This document shows positions 43,252-52,124 of a stretch of DNA of 64,000 bases, in pieces. This DNA comes from Alphaproteobacteria bacterium US3C007 (lineage in GTDB: Bacteria; Pseudomonadota; Alphaproteobacteria; Rhodobacterales; Rhodobacteraceae), in the NCBI GenBank assembly GCA_034423775.1, contig CP139918.1, forward strand, positions 1,488,001-1,552,000. Reading direction: 5' to 3'. Within the stretch, counting starts at the first letter, position 1. Each line of letters begins with the position of its first letter. A program made the position numbers and the translations under genes. A model generated the notes under the pieces. The model saw only the letters and a program-made list of their open reading frames with translations. It searched no databases and was not told the DNA's origin.

Positions 43252-43819
43252 CGCTGTAAACTATTCCATCAAAGGTGATACCGGCCAGATATCCTGTCTG
43301 GTTGAATATATGCGTGTGTATTTCACTTAACCGAGCTTGTGTGGTGACAACCTGCGTTTTTGAAACGCCTTGTGCGGCATAACTTACCGTGCCTAGAATT
43401 TCAAAATTCGTACCATTCAAAATTGATTTTAGCCGGTTCTGCGTCATTACATACGAAACTTGGCTATATTGTTGCCCCCCTATCTGCGGCCCAATATTTC
43501 CACCCGTCATTCGGACACGTGCAATCGCTTTTCGATCCTTTACAACAAATCCCTCTGAATAATTTGCTCCGAATAGAAAGCCACCTTTCAAAGCTTTTGG
43601 AAACACGATTTGGGCAACCGATGCTTGCTCTAATGCACCGAGTGATGCGCTGTTTGCCTTAGCGGCGGCCAATGTTTCTATCGCAGTACGTTCCGAAACA
43701 GCGAAGCGTTGCTTTATATCTGATCTTGTTTGCTGCACGGTTTTTTCTATGTTGGTGCAGCCTGCCAAGATCAAAAGACAAGCCGCCGCAATACATGTTC
43801 GCAAAGTTATGTAAGGCAT
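43235..43819 (-). CDS. YSC84/SYLF-domain lipoprotein
   Basis: A 194-residue predicted lipoprotein. The signal peptide MPYITLRTCIAAACLLILAG ends in a lipobox Leu-Ala-Gly-Cys. The mature part contains the SYLF/YSC84-like pattern: VAQIVFPKALKGGFLFGANY (about residues 71-90), then SEGFVVKDRKAIARVRMTGG and IGPQIGGQQYSQVSYVMTQ. SYLF domains bind lipids in eukaryotes; the bacterial homologues are envelope proteins of unknown role. The frame extends eight codons upstream of 43819 (from 43843), and either start is possible. Confidence 0.8.
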   Translation of the reverse strand: MPYITLRTCIAAACLLILAGCTNIEKTVQQTRSDIKQRFAVSERTAIETLAAAKANSASLGALEQASVAQIVFPKALKGGFLFGANYSEGFVVKDRKAIARVRMTGGNIGPQIGGQQYSQVSYVMTQNRLKSILNGTNFEILGTVSYAAQGVSKTQVVTTQARLSEIHTHIFNQTGYLAGITFDGIVYSVIQRY

Positions 43820-43843
43820 GAGTATGTTTCTTTCTTCACTCAA

Positions 43844-44270
43844 CAGATCCTATGGCTTACCCATGATAAAATGCTTGCCGCGATTGTCGTGGCTGCGATG
43901 ACGGGTGCCTTTGTCGCTCAGCAGCGTTAATATTTTGGCTCAGAAAAAACAACCTCTCCCGTAAGATTGAAGCTTTCTCAGGTTTGAACTGTTTTTACTG
44001 TAGCAGACCATTTTGAAAGCCTGCCAAAAATAATGTCTGCGCCCGCTTCATTGCGATAAATATTTCATGTCACCTATGAAGTTTCATCTGCCTTAATAAG
44101 CTGACGCTGGATCGCCTCTTTTGAAAGCGCGCTGGATTAAGTTTCATGTTTCACAACCCAAAAACCTTAATCTTCTGCAGTTTGAAAATTAAATTGCAAA
44201 ATGCGGGCAATGGATGAACGCATCCTCATTTTCCTTTTTTAGTTTTGCTGGAAATAGAAGATATAGAAAG
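43844..44270. other. Gene-poor interval
   Basis: About 430 bases without a supported gene. A short plus-strand frame ending at 43930 finishes with a hydrophobic run (MLAAIVVAAMTGAFVAQQR) but has no supported start. AT-rich sequence lies next to the 44271 gene. No structure or family is evident. Confidence 0.35.
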
Positions 44271-44609
44271 CTATCGATAAATGTGTGGATTGGGGGTGTC
44301 GCTTATAGGTATTCTGCTTATGATTGATCTCCAGAGTTTACCATTTTTTTTAAGACCAACATTAGTAACGATTTCATCTCTATCTCTCCAACGCCATTCA
44401 ATACAAAAAGCATTTTCGTGAACGACCTCAGCTTTTAAATGCCAATCCCAATCTGGTTTGACGGCTAGCTCGTTGATGATTTCACAATGTTCATCGCGGG
44501 TGGAAAGCTCAAGCTCTCGAACCATCATAAAATTTTCATGGTGAAGGTCCTGAAAAACTTGCGGATCATAGCTTTGAAAGCAAGCGCAAAGCTCGTCATG
44601 AATGCTCAT
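44271..44609 (-). CDS. NTF2-like (SnoaL/DUF4440-type) small protein
   Basis: A 112-residue protein with the cone-shaped alpha+beta NTF2-like pattern: an N-terminal helix (IHDELCACFQSYDPQVFQDL), a short strand region (NFMMVRELELS) and C-terminal strands (AFCIEWRWRDRDEIVTNVGL and GKLWRSIISRIPIS). Members are enzymes or ligand-binding subunits. It is a lone gene in a gene-poor stretch. Family assignment is from pattern only. Confidence 0.55.
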   Translation of the reverse strand: MSIHDELCACFQSYDPQVFQDLHHENFMMVRELELSTRDEHCEIINELAVKPDWDWHLKAEVVHENAFCIEWRWRDRDEIVTNVGLKKNGKLWRSIISRIPISDTPNPHIYR

Positions 44610-45256
44610 AGTGGTCTCCTATTCGATGAATGCTTTAAACCCTAACCCAATGTATCCAAAATAAAAGGATTACTCAGCAGGCTATACGCGAGTGACTGAT
44701 CTCACCGATTGGTTGATGCCAGATAAAGCCGATGCTGCGCGCTTAGTGCATAAAATATCCAACATAGGCCAGCGCATGCCTGCCAGCGGCGCTGCGCTTT
44801 TTGGTTGAGATAAAGCGCGCAGCTTTTGCAGTTTGGTCCAGCGCTTCATATCAGTCATCGGTGCGTCAAACCTAACAGAAACGTGTTTTCATGAATACGG
44901 TTTCGTGCCAGTTGCTACCTCTGTTTCAGGGATAAGCGATTTGCGTGTTAGAACGCGATAGCTGCGTGCTTTACATCTGAGCTATCATTCGGGCGGGCGT
45001 TTGTTTCAAAATTGCATGCTGCGGCCTTTGCAATAAGAAGACGCCAAAAGATTTTTTCGCGGCGTTCCAGCTCCGTCTTGTTTTCCTTGATGGTTTGGTG
45101 TTGCCGTAAAATACGTCCGAACGAAAATTCATAACGCCATGCAGAGCACTCTCTCTATTTCAACGGCTGCCAACGTAATGCCTGATCAGAGCTGTTCAAC
45201 TGTATGCTCTTCCATCGCTTAAGATACTAAACGCAAAAGCCAGATTGATGCCTGTT
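44610..45256. other. Gene-poor interval with a probable gene remnant
   Basis: About 650 bases. On the minus strand, from about 45155 down to a stop at 44948-44950, one frame stays open for about 68 codons and has a coding-like composition (RILRQHQTIKENKTELERRE). It has no start codon and is preceded by a stop, so it looks like a decayed fragment. A second minus-strand frame (from ATG 44858) of 58 codons is basic and unsupported. No identifiable family. Confidence 0.35.
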
Positions 45257-46594
45257 TCAAAGGGTGAATGTTTCTTTCAGGTCCAAGGCATGCTCCAAAT
45301 TTAGAATGCGAGTATAAAGAGCGTTACGTTTTGCAGGGCTCCAACGGCGGGCGGTTAAGCTATTATATTTTTCTTTTAAAGCGGCCTCAGAATAGGGATC
45401 TCGCCAATCCCCACGGTTGGTTTTTACACTGGCGCGATAGGTGCTTCCATCTTGCATCGTAATGCAAATACTGGCTGGGCGATAATCGGGTAATTGCGCT
45501 GACATATCGGAATTTTCTTTAATTGATATTTTTGCAGCCAGATCCAATATTTTAGTCTTTTCAAGCATGTCTTGGGTAAAGCTCTGAACTTTTGAAGATC
45601 TATTGATTAAACTTGTGGCTACAGCAAAGGGAACAGAAAACCGTGCCGCCAGCATATTGCGCGGTTTAGGATCGGTCAGTTCGGCAGCCAGAAAATAGCT
45701 TTCAACATCGATATGTGCGATATTTTCGGGATTTTGAAGCTCTGAATATTGTTCCATCAAGAGCCAGAGCGCGTCTAAAGCTGCATGATTATAACGACAG
45801 CATGCGTGAAGCTTGAAATAGTTGCGGGTTACCTCAAATCGCGTTCCTAGCGCATCCAAAGCTGCGGCGGTATCAAGGCTGGAAGAAACAATATTGCCAA
45901 AAACAGAGCCGATTCCATCTTTTTCCCCACTGAAACCGGCTTGTAAAATTTGATACGCCAAATGCGCCATTTGATTTGAAATACCAGTGTAAGAATTGCG
46001 AACCGTGCCACCTTCCAGCATGGTTTTTCGGCTGGTCGCCAAGCTGAAGCTTGAGGAAATATTGATCAATTCGATAATTTTTTGTCTATCTAAGCGATTT
46101 AAGACGCCAATCGCGGAAGCAGCGCCGATAACGCCCCAGGTGCCATGCGGGTGCATATGGGGGTTCAGGTTCGTTGCAAGACCGATCCGCGCGGCAATGT
46201 CATATCCAAGGATAAACGACTGAAGAAATTCTTGCCCTGTGACCGGCGCGTCCGCGGTGTCGGAGGCGGCAAGCAATGCTGGGAAAACATGCATACCAGG
46301 ATGCCCTCGTGCAAATTGATGACCTTCATCCATCTCAAGCGCGGTGCCCGCTGTTCCGTTCATCAAGCTTGCCGATTGTGCATCGCTGAAGTTTGAGCCG
46401 CCTAAGATACGCGCGCATCCGTGGCGCATGATTGAGGTTTCCAGGGCTTGATTTTCGGCCTCAGCACTGCCGCCTACAATGGCCGCAATGCAATCGGCTA
46501 TAATCAGTTTTGCCCGTTTTACAGCCGGTTCAGGAATATCATCGAATTTTGTTTGCGTAAGGAAATCAGCAAAAGCGTGCAGGTGATTTGGCAT
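45257..46594 (-). CDS. MmgE/PrpD-family protein
   Basis: A 445-residue member of the MmgE/PrpD superfamily, which includes 2-methylcitrate dehydratase, cis-aconitate decarboxylase and iminodisuccinate epimerase. It has the two-domain plan: an all-helical domain (AKLIIADCIAAIVGG, about residues 29-43; MNGTAGTALEMDEGHQFARG; GYDIAARIG, about 131-139) and a lid domain with HACCRYNHAALDALW (about 265-279). It also has the conserved LEGGTVRNSYTGISNQMAHL region. The precise reaction cannot be assigned. It is divergent from the Liv-type transporter operon with 143 bases between, and probably acts on what that transporter brings in or on a tricarboxylate-like intermediate of the neighbouring operon. 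Confidence 0.85.
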   Translation of the reverse strand: MPNHLHAFADFLTQTKFDDIPEPAVKRAKLIIADCIAAIVGGSAEAENQALETSIMRHGCARILGGSNFSDAQSASLMNGTAGTALEMDEGHQFARGHPGMHVFPALLAASDTADAPVTGQEFLQSFILGYDIAARIGLATNLNPHMHPHGTWGVIGAASAIGVLNRLDRQKIIELINISSSFSLATSRKTMLEGGTVRNSYTGISNQMAHLAYQILQAGFSGEKDGIGSVFGNIVSSSLDTAAALDALGTRFEVTRNYFKLHACCRYNHAALDALWLLMEQYSELQNPENIAHIDVESYFLAAELTDPKPRNMLAARFSVPFAVATSLINRSSKVQSFTQDMLEKTKILDLAAKISIKENSDMSAQLPDYRPASICITMQDGSTYRASVKTNRGDWRDPYSEAALKEKYNSLTARRWSPAKRNALYTRILNLEHALDLKETFTL

Positions 46595-46737
46595 AAGTTT
46601 GTTCCAACTTTACAAATTTGATTATCTGCGTTGCGTGCTATTTTATCATTATTGTTTGGACACAAGAAGAGTTTTACGTGTTTAATCAAAGTATAAGGGC
46701 CAAGTAATGGCTCATGTAAAACCGACAGGAGGGTTTA

Positions 46738-47967
46738 ATGACTAAATCAAAGGATTTATTTACAGGCTCGCGCCGTAAATTTATGAAAGGGGCCTCGGCA
46801 ACATTTGCACTTGCCGCAGCAGGTTTATCAGCTCCACAAATCGCGCGTGCCGCTGGTGCCGTTAAAATTGGCTTGATCCATCCCGCAACGGGCTGGGCTG
46901 CCTATCCGGCCGCACAATTGCGCTATGGTGCGCAAATGGCAATTGCCGATCTCAACGCCGCGGGCGGTATAAAATCTATGGGCGGTGCGGCATTAGAAGT
47001 GGTTTTGGGAGATTCGCAGACAAAACCAGAGATCGGCGCCGCCGAAGTTGAAAAAATGAACGAGGCAGGCGTGCACGCCATTCAAGGCTGTTATCAATCA
47101 GCCGTTGGACTTGCGGCCTCTGCAGCGGCGGCCAAATATAATATACCGTTCTCGGTTGATGTTGGTGTGTCGGATAAATTGGTGCAGCGCGGTCTGAGCA
47201 ATGTCTTTAGAATGGCGGATGGATATGGCCGGATTGCGGCAGATGCATCCGTTAATCTTGCCGAGATTAACAAAGCCGCAGGCTCACCTGCCAAAACGGT
47301 TGCAATCGTGCATGAGGAATCAGAATTTGGTACAGGAACAGCCAAACTGGTGACCAAAGCCCTTGCCAGTCATGGTTTGGAGGTGATTGAAACGATCAAA
47401 CATGCCAATCCAACGCGAAATTTTGATAATATCGCATTGCGGTTAAAATCGGCCAAGCCGGATATCATCATGCCGATCAATTATCCTGGTGAATATATCC
47501 TACTTGCGAAAACCTTGCGTCAACAGCGGGTTGATTTTATGGCCAGCTATTCTGTGCTTGGAGGCGGTTTTAACTTCAAGTTTGTGGATGAAATGCCTCA
47601 AATTGCAGAAAATATGATCGATGTGAACCATTGGTACGATCCGAGCTCGGCATCGGGGCAACAGATGCGTGCGCGCACCGAGGCAGATGGTAAGTATTTC
47701 ACCTTCGAGGTGTATTGCGCTTACATGTCAATCATGTTCCTTGCCGATGGGTTTGAGCGTGCAGGCTCCACCGATAAAGAGGCTGTGAATGCAGCTTTGG
47801 CAAGCTCAACGCTGGATATTGATTTTATGCCCTATGGATCGACCAAAATGGTTGATGGTCAAAATATGGGTTCGCGCGCGGTGGCCATTCAGGCGCAGAA
47901 GGGCGATGTGCAAATCATCGCGCCCTCTGAATACGCGTCCGCCTCTGCGGTTTTCCCGCGTAGTTAA
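46738..47967 (+). CDS. ABC transporter substrate-binding protein, branched-chain amino acid type, Tat-exported
   Basis: A 409-residue LivJ-like binding protein. The N-terminus SRRKFMKGASATFALAAAGL is a twin-arginine signal, cut after ARA. The mature start is AGAVKIGLIHPATGWAAYPA. Two lobes of the type 1 binding fold follow, with SVDVGVSDKLVQRGLSNVFR (about residues 140-159) and PDIIMPINYPGEYILLAKTL. Tat export suggests folding in the cytoplasm, perhaps with a bound cofactor or metal. A GGAGGG site precedes the ATG. It starts the rightward livHMGF-like operon. The ligand is unknown; the genes around suggest a carboxylate, amide or cyclic imide rather than leucine. Confidence 0.88.
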   Translation: MTKSKDLFTGSRRKFMKGASATFALAAAGLSAPQIARAAGAVKIGLIHPATGWAAYPAAQLRYGAQMAIADLNAAGGIKSMGGAALEVVLGDSQTKPEIGAAEVEKMNEAGVHAIQGCYQSAVGLAASAAAAKYNIPFSVDVGVSDKLVQRGLSNVFRMADGYGRIAADASVNLAEINKAAGSPAKTVAIVHEESEFGTGTAKLVTKALASHGLEVIETIKHANPTRNFDNIALRLKSAKPDIIMPINYPGEYILLAKTLRQQRVDFMASYSVLGGGFNFKFVDEMPQIAENMIDVNHWYDPSSASGQQMRARTEADGKYFTFEVYCAYMSIMFLADGFERAGSTDKEAVNAALASSTLDIDFMPYGSTKMVDGQNMGSRAVAIQAQKGDVQIIAPSEYASASAVFPRS

Positions 47968-48050
47968 AAGAGTGGTATGAAATGGGGGCAGCCTTTTGTG
48001 AATTAAAGGCTGCCCCCCCACAACAAACCGTCATCGAGCAAAGAAATTAG

Positions 48051-48929
48051 ATGTTATCAACCAGTCTTTCACTGCTTCCAGCAGGCATCATCAATGGGTT
48101 TATGTTTGGCGCTATTTACGCGCTGGTCGCTTTGGGCTTAACGCTGATTTACGGTGTGCTGCACATTATTAACTTCGCCCATGGTGCGATGTTGATGCTG
48201 GCGCTGTATTCCGCTTATTTTCTGTTTAAAATCTTGAATATCGATCCTTACGTGGCGATCCTTATTGTGACGCCGGCGAGCTTTATTTTTGGCTATGTCA
48301 TTTATCGATGGGGAATCGGGAAGCTTTCCGGCGGCAAAGATCAAAATATCCTGCTGATCACGCTGGGTTTATCGATTATACTTGAAAACGCAGCGTTGTT
48401 TTTCTTCACGGGTGATCAACAAACGATAAGCCTTTCTTACAGTTATGACTCGCTCGATTTAGGGTTCTTGTACTTGTCATATCCCAAGCTGATTTCTTTC
48501 ATTGCCTCGCTTGTGATCTGTGGATTGCTTTGGATGTTGATGACCCTCACAGATTTGGGAAAGGCAATACGCGCTGTTGCGAAACAGCGCGAGGGCGCCC
48601 GATTGGTTGGGATAGATGTCGAGCATGTTTTTGCCGTTACATTCGGCATTGGTATTGCCTGTTTGGGCGCTGCCGGTTGCATGTTGCTGCCAATTTTCTA
48701 CGTAGACCCCTATACCGGAAACGTCTTTGTCATTATCGCTTTTACCATCGTTGTTTTGGGGGGTATGGGCAGTATCGTTGGGGCTTTGCTCGGCGGTTTT
48801 ATTATTGGAATAACCGAATCTGTAGGGGGGCTGCTTCTGGGTGAAAGCCTTGGGCAGATTGGAATTTCTCTTATCTTTATTTTGATCCTAATTTTTAGAC
48901 CGACAGGTATTTTTGGGAGCAAGGCATGA
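48051..48929 (+). CDS. Branched-chain amino acid-type ABC permease, LivH family
   Basis: A 292-residue inner-membrane permease with about eight helices. Family hallmarks are GLTLIYGVLHIINFAHGAML (about residues 29-48), the coupling segment TDLGKAIRAVAKQREGARLV (about 165-184) and GGMGSIVGALLGGFIIGITE near the C-terminus. It begins 83 bases after the binding-protein gene and overlaps the LivM-type gene by four bases (ATGA). It forms half of the heteromeric channel. Confidence 0.88.
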   Translation: MLSTSLSLLPAGIINGFMFGAIYALVALGLTLIYGVLHIINFAHGAMLMLALYSAYFLFKILNIDPYVAILIVTPASFIFGYVIYRWGIGKLSGGKDQNILLITLGLSIILENAALFFFTGDQQTISLSYSYDSLDLGFLYLSYPKLISFIASLVICGLLWMLMTLTDLGKAIRAVAKQREGARLVGIDVEHVFAVTFGIGIACLGAAGCMLLPIFYVDPYTGNVFVIIAFTIVVLGGMGSIVGALLGGFIIGITESVGGLLLGESLGQIGISLIFILILIFRPTGIFGSKA

Positions 48930-49894
48930 GTTTTAACGCCAAAAATACGTTGCTGTTCGGGTTGCTTCTGCTGGCAGCGGCGCTTGCGCCAGTTGGCATC
49001 TCGAGCAAATTTTACCTCGATGTTCTGACGCTGATTTTCTTTACCGCCTATATCGGGCAGTCTTGGAATATTTTAGGGGGGTATGCAGGTCAGTTTTCTT
49101 TTGGTGGTGTCATGTTCTTTGGAACCGGGGCGTATACATCTTCCATTCTTCTGGTCACGTTTGGTATTCCGCCGCTTATTGGTATTTTTGTGGCGGTTTT
49201 AATGGGGGCATTTTTAGGGTTTCTGGTCGGATATTTAAGTTTCCGATCAGGCCTGCGCGGCTCGTATTTTGCGTTGATCACGCTGGCTTTCGCCGAGCTT
49301 TTGCGCGTTTTGGCAAATTCGGTTGAATTTACGGGCGGAGGTGTTGGGCTTTTCCTCACCTATGCGCCCGGGTTGATGAATTTGCAATTTGTGTCTCCCA
49401 CGGGGTTTTACTATTTCTCGCTTTTCTTATTGGTGATTTCTTTGGCAATTGCCCTGTGGTTGGAACGGTCACGTTTTGGCGCGCAGCTTATTGCGATCCG
49501 GGAGAATGAAGAGGCCGCGGAAGCTTTGGGCATTGATACGCTTAAATGCAAGCTCTATGCGATTATGATTATGGGGGGTATGGGCGGCGCCGCGGGAACA
49601 TTTTATGCCCAGAAATATTTATATCTTGACCCGCCAATTTCCTATTCTATCGCCTTATCGGTTGAAATGTTACTTGTAAGCATCGTGGGGGGGCTGGGCA
49701 CGGTGTTTGGCCCGCTTATCGGATCAGTTGTGTTGCATGTTGTGAACGAAGTTGCCCGGCATTTTATTGACACCCCGGGTTTGAGTCTGATCGTTTACGG
49801 TGTGATTTTGATTTTTATCATCTCGTATCTTCCAAACGGCTTGGTAGGGCTTTTTCGCAGAAGCCGCGGCAAAAAGGAGGATGGTGGTGCTTGA
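48926..49894 (+). CDS. Branched-chain amino acid-type ABC permease, LivM family
   Basis: A 322-residue inner-membrane permease. Typical LivM sequence includes SWNILGGYAGQFSFGGVMFF (about residues 45-64), RGSYFALITLAFAELLRVLA and ENEEAAEALGIDTLKCKLYA (about 193-212), the coupling region. It ends with a basic tail. It overlaps LivH by four bases and the first ATPase gene by up to 14 bases, so the whole operon is translationally packed. Confidence 0.88.
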   Translation: MSFNAKNTLLFGLLLLAAALAPVGISSKFYLDVLTLIFFTAYIGQSWNILGGYAGQFSFGGVMFFGTGAYTSSILLVTFGIPPLIGIFVAVLMGAFLGFLVGYLSFRSGLRGSYFALITLAFAELLRVLANSVEFTGGGVGLFLTYAPGLMNLQFVSPTGFYYFSLFLLVISLAIALWLERSRFGAQLIAIRENEEAAEALGIDTLKCKLYAIMIMGGMGGAAGTFYAQKYLYLDPPISYSIALSVEMLLVSIVGGLGTVFGPLIGSVVLHVVNEVARHFIDTPGLSLIVYGVILIFIISYLPNGLVGLFRRSRGKKEDGGA

Positions 49895-50627
49895 GGTAAA
49901 GCAACTTACAAAACGCTTCGGTGGTTTGATCGCCGTTTCCGAGGTAGATTTATCGGTGGTTGAAGGTGAGATCGTATCTTTGATTGGGCCCAATGGTGCA
50001 GGCAAAACCACATTATTCGCCAGTATTGCAGGTTTCTTGAAGCCCGATGGCGGTGACGTGCAGCTGAATGGGCGGTCGATTTTAAATCTGAAACCGCATA
50101 AAATCTGCCAGAGAGGCATGGTGCGAACGTTTCAAATTACCCAGCCATTCGCGGCGTTGAATACGCTTGAGAATATTATGGTTGGGGCCTATTCTCGAAC
50201 CGGTGATAAAGCCTTAGCGCAACGTGAGGCGGAACGCGTGGCTGACATTGTTGGCATGGCCTCGCAACTGCATCAAAAAGCAGATGGTTTGACCGTTGCG
50301 GCCCGCAAACGCCTGGAACTGGCGCGGGCTTTAGCCACCAAACCAAAGCTGCTTCTGCTTGATGAGGTTATGGCGGGCCTTAATCCGACGGAGATAGACG
50401 AAATTGTCGACGTCATTAAGGGTATTCGCGATACAGGCGTGACGATTTTTTTAATCGAGCATGTGATGAAAGCGGTCGTGAACTTATCGGATAGAACATA
50501 TGTTTTGAATGATGGAAAACTGATTGCGCAGGGCACGCCAGAATCGGTGGCATCGAACCCAACCGTTATTGAGGCCTATCTGGGCCATGGGGCGGCCGCG
50601 GCGATGGCTGGCGAGGGTGCAGCATGA
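49881..50627 (+). CDS. Branched-chain amino acid-type ABC ATPase, LivG family
   Basis: A 248-residue ATPase. Walker A is GPNGAGKTTLF (about residues 35-45), the Q-loop region is VRTFQITQPFAALNTLENIM, and Walker B is LLLLDEVMAGLNPTE. The signature is weak (DGLTVAARKRLELARALA), a known feature of LivG-type proteins. The H-loop is LIEHVM. The annotated ATG (49881) abuts the AGGAGG, so the better-spaced GTG at 49887 (MLEVKQL) may be the true start. It overlaps the LivM end and the LivF start by four bases. Confidence 0.87.
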   Translation: MVVLEVKQLTKRFGGLIAVSEVDLSVVEGEIVSLIGPNGAGKTTLFASIAGFLKPDGGDVQLNGRSILNLKPHKICQRGMVRTFQITQPFAALNTLENIMVGAYSRTGDKALAQREAERVADIVGMASQLHQKADGLTVAARKRLELARALATKPKLLLLDEVMAGLNPTEIDEIVDVIKGIRDTGVTIFLIEHVMKAVVNLSDRTYVLNDGKLIAQGTPESVASNPTVIEAYLGHGAAAAMAGEGAA

Positions 50628-51325
50628 TCAGGATTGAAGGTTTAAACGCAGGCTACGGCCCGCTGCAGGTGTTGCGCGATATCACGCTTGATGTGGGTGA
50701 GGGGGAAATTGTCGCGGTTCTAGGCAGCAATGGTGTTGGAAAAACCACTCTGAACAACACACTTTCGGGCTTGATCAAACCAAGCTCTGGTTCGATCTAT
50801 TTCGATGATGTTTTAATCTCGGGGCGCGACCCGGTTGAGATCGTTGATATGGGCCTGATACATGTCCCCGAGGGGCGCAAGTTATTTCCCAACCTATCCG
50901 TAAAAGAAAACCTCGAATTAGGCAGTTATCGCCGGGGCAAGCCCAATCGGGCCAGCAATCTTGAGCGGGTTCTGGGTGTTTTCCCTAAACTCAAAGAGCG
51001 CCTATTCCAAACCGCGGGTACGCTTTCGGGGGGCGAACAGCAGATGGTTGCCATAGCGCGCGGTCTGATGGGAGAGCCGCGCGTGCTGCTATTGGATGAG
51101 CCATCTTTGGGCCTTTCTCCTTTATTGGTGGAGCAGATGTTCACATTGATAAAACAGATCAATGAAAGCGGTCTCGCCGTGATATTGGTGGAGCAGAATG
51201 TCATTCAATCGCTTGCGATTGCAAATCGGGCTTATGTGATTGCAGAGGGTACGGTCGCTATGTCCGGCCCTGCTGCTGACTTACGCGAAAACAGTGATTT
51301 GAAAAGGTCATATTTGGGCTTGTAA
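50624..51325 (+). CDS. Branched-chain amino acid-type ABC ATPase, LivF family
   Basis: A 233-residue ATPase. Walker A is GSNGVGKTTLNN (about residues 36-47), the signature is LSGGEQQMVAIARGLM (about 134-149), Walker B is VLLLDEPSLGLSPL, and the H-loop is LVEQNV (His replaced by Gln, normal for LivF). With the LivG-type protein it powers the importer. It is the last gene of this operon, one base from the convergent SDR gene. Confidence 0.88.
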   Translation: MIRIEGLNAGYGPLQVLRDITLDVGEGEIVAVLGSNGVGKTTLNNTLSGLIKPSSGSIYFDDVLISGRDPVEIVDMGLIHVPEGRKLFPNLSVKENLELGSYRRGKPNRASNLERVLGVFPKLKERLFQTAGTLSGGEQQMVAIARGLMGEPRVLLLDEPSLGLSPLLVEQMFTLIKQINESGLAVILVEQNVIQSLAIANRAYVIAEGTVAMSGPAADLRENSDLKRSYLGL

Positions 51326-51326
51326 G

Positions 51327-52067
51327 TCATTGCGCGGTGAACCCGCCATCTGCCACAATCACCTGACCGGTTATGAAAGAGGCCGCGTCGGAAAGTAAAA
51401 ATGCCGCCAGGTTGGCGATTTCTTCGGCGCGTCCAAAACGGCCCAAAGGTATTGCTTGCGTCAAGGCTTCGAAGCGGGATTTGTTGGCGCGCGTCGCGGC
51501 TGTCATATCGGTTGCGATTGGGCCCGGTGCAATGGCATTTACGCGTATGTTATCTGGCGCAAGCTCAAGCGCCATCGCTCGGGCCAAACCATTAATTGCA
51601 GATTTTGAGGCGGCATATGCCGCTGCATTTTTATGCCCGACGAGGCCAATTTGACTTGAGATCATAACAATAGCGCTTGCTTTATTTTGGCGCAAATAGG
51701 GAATAGCGCATTTGGCAAGCTGAAAGCTCGCATTCAAATTCACATCCAGAATGCGGGCCCAATCTGGCGGGCTGGTCTCTTCGCTGCGCAGCAGTTTAAT
51801 CATACCAGCTGAAGATAAAATCCCGTCTAGGCCCTGGGATGCCTCTGCGGCTTGCCGTATCGCGCTGTGCAATGCGTTTTGATCGGTGACGTCCAGCTCA
51901 AAGCAGTGATCAGCAGAGACTATCGGCGCAACTGCGTCACGTTGTGCCTTGTTGAAAACAGTCCCTGAAACATGCGCGCCAAGGCTTTTGGCAAGGCGCG
52001 CGCTGGCAAGGCCGATGCCACTTCCCATCCCGGTTATAAACAGACGTCTATTGACAAGCGATATCAT
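51327..52067 (-). CDS. Short-chain dehydrogenase/reductase
   Basis: A 246-residue classical SDR. The cofactor motif is FITGMGSGIGLASARLAKSLG (TGxxxGIG, about residues 11-31). The LDVTDQNALHSAI and DGILSSAGMI segments follow. The catalytic triad is SSQIGLVGHKNAAAYAASKS, with the Tyr-x3-Lys motif. The C-terminal IAPGPIATDM and ADGG segments are standard. It oxidises a secondary alcohol or reduces a ketone; the substrate is unknown. I place the start at 52067 (MISLVNRRL); the frame runs further up. It is divergent from the racemase-family gene with a 57-base gap. Confidence 0.86.
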   Translation of the reverse strand: MISLVNRRLFITGMGSGIGLASARLAKSLGAHVSGTVFNKAQRDAVAPIVSADHCFELDVTDQNALHSAIRQAAEASQGLDGILSSAGMIKLLRSEETSPPDWARILDVNLNASFQLAKCAIPYLRQNKASAIVMISSQIGLVGHKNAAAYAASKSAINGLARAMALELAPDNIRVNAIAPGPIATDMTAATRANKSRFEALTQAIPLGRFGRAEEIANLAAFLLSDAASFITGQVIVADGGFTAQ

Positions 52068-52124
52068 TGGTGGCGTCCTAGATCGAGTAAAGCCTGTAGA
52101 AGAGTTGCACAGTGGTATGAATAT

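Noticed and set aside
43730..43930. Plus-strand frame ending in a hydrophobic run
   Set aside because: Most of it is antisense to the SYLF lipoprotein gene; the remaining hydrophobic tail has no supported start.
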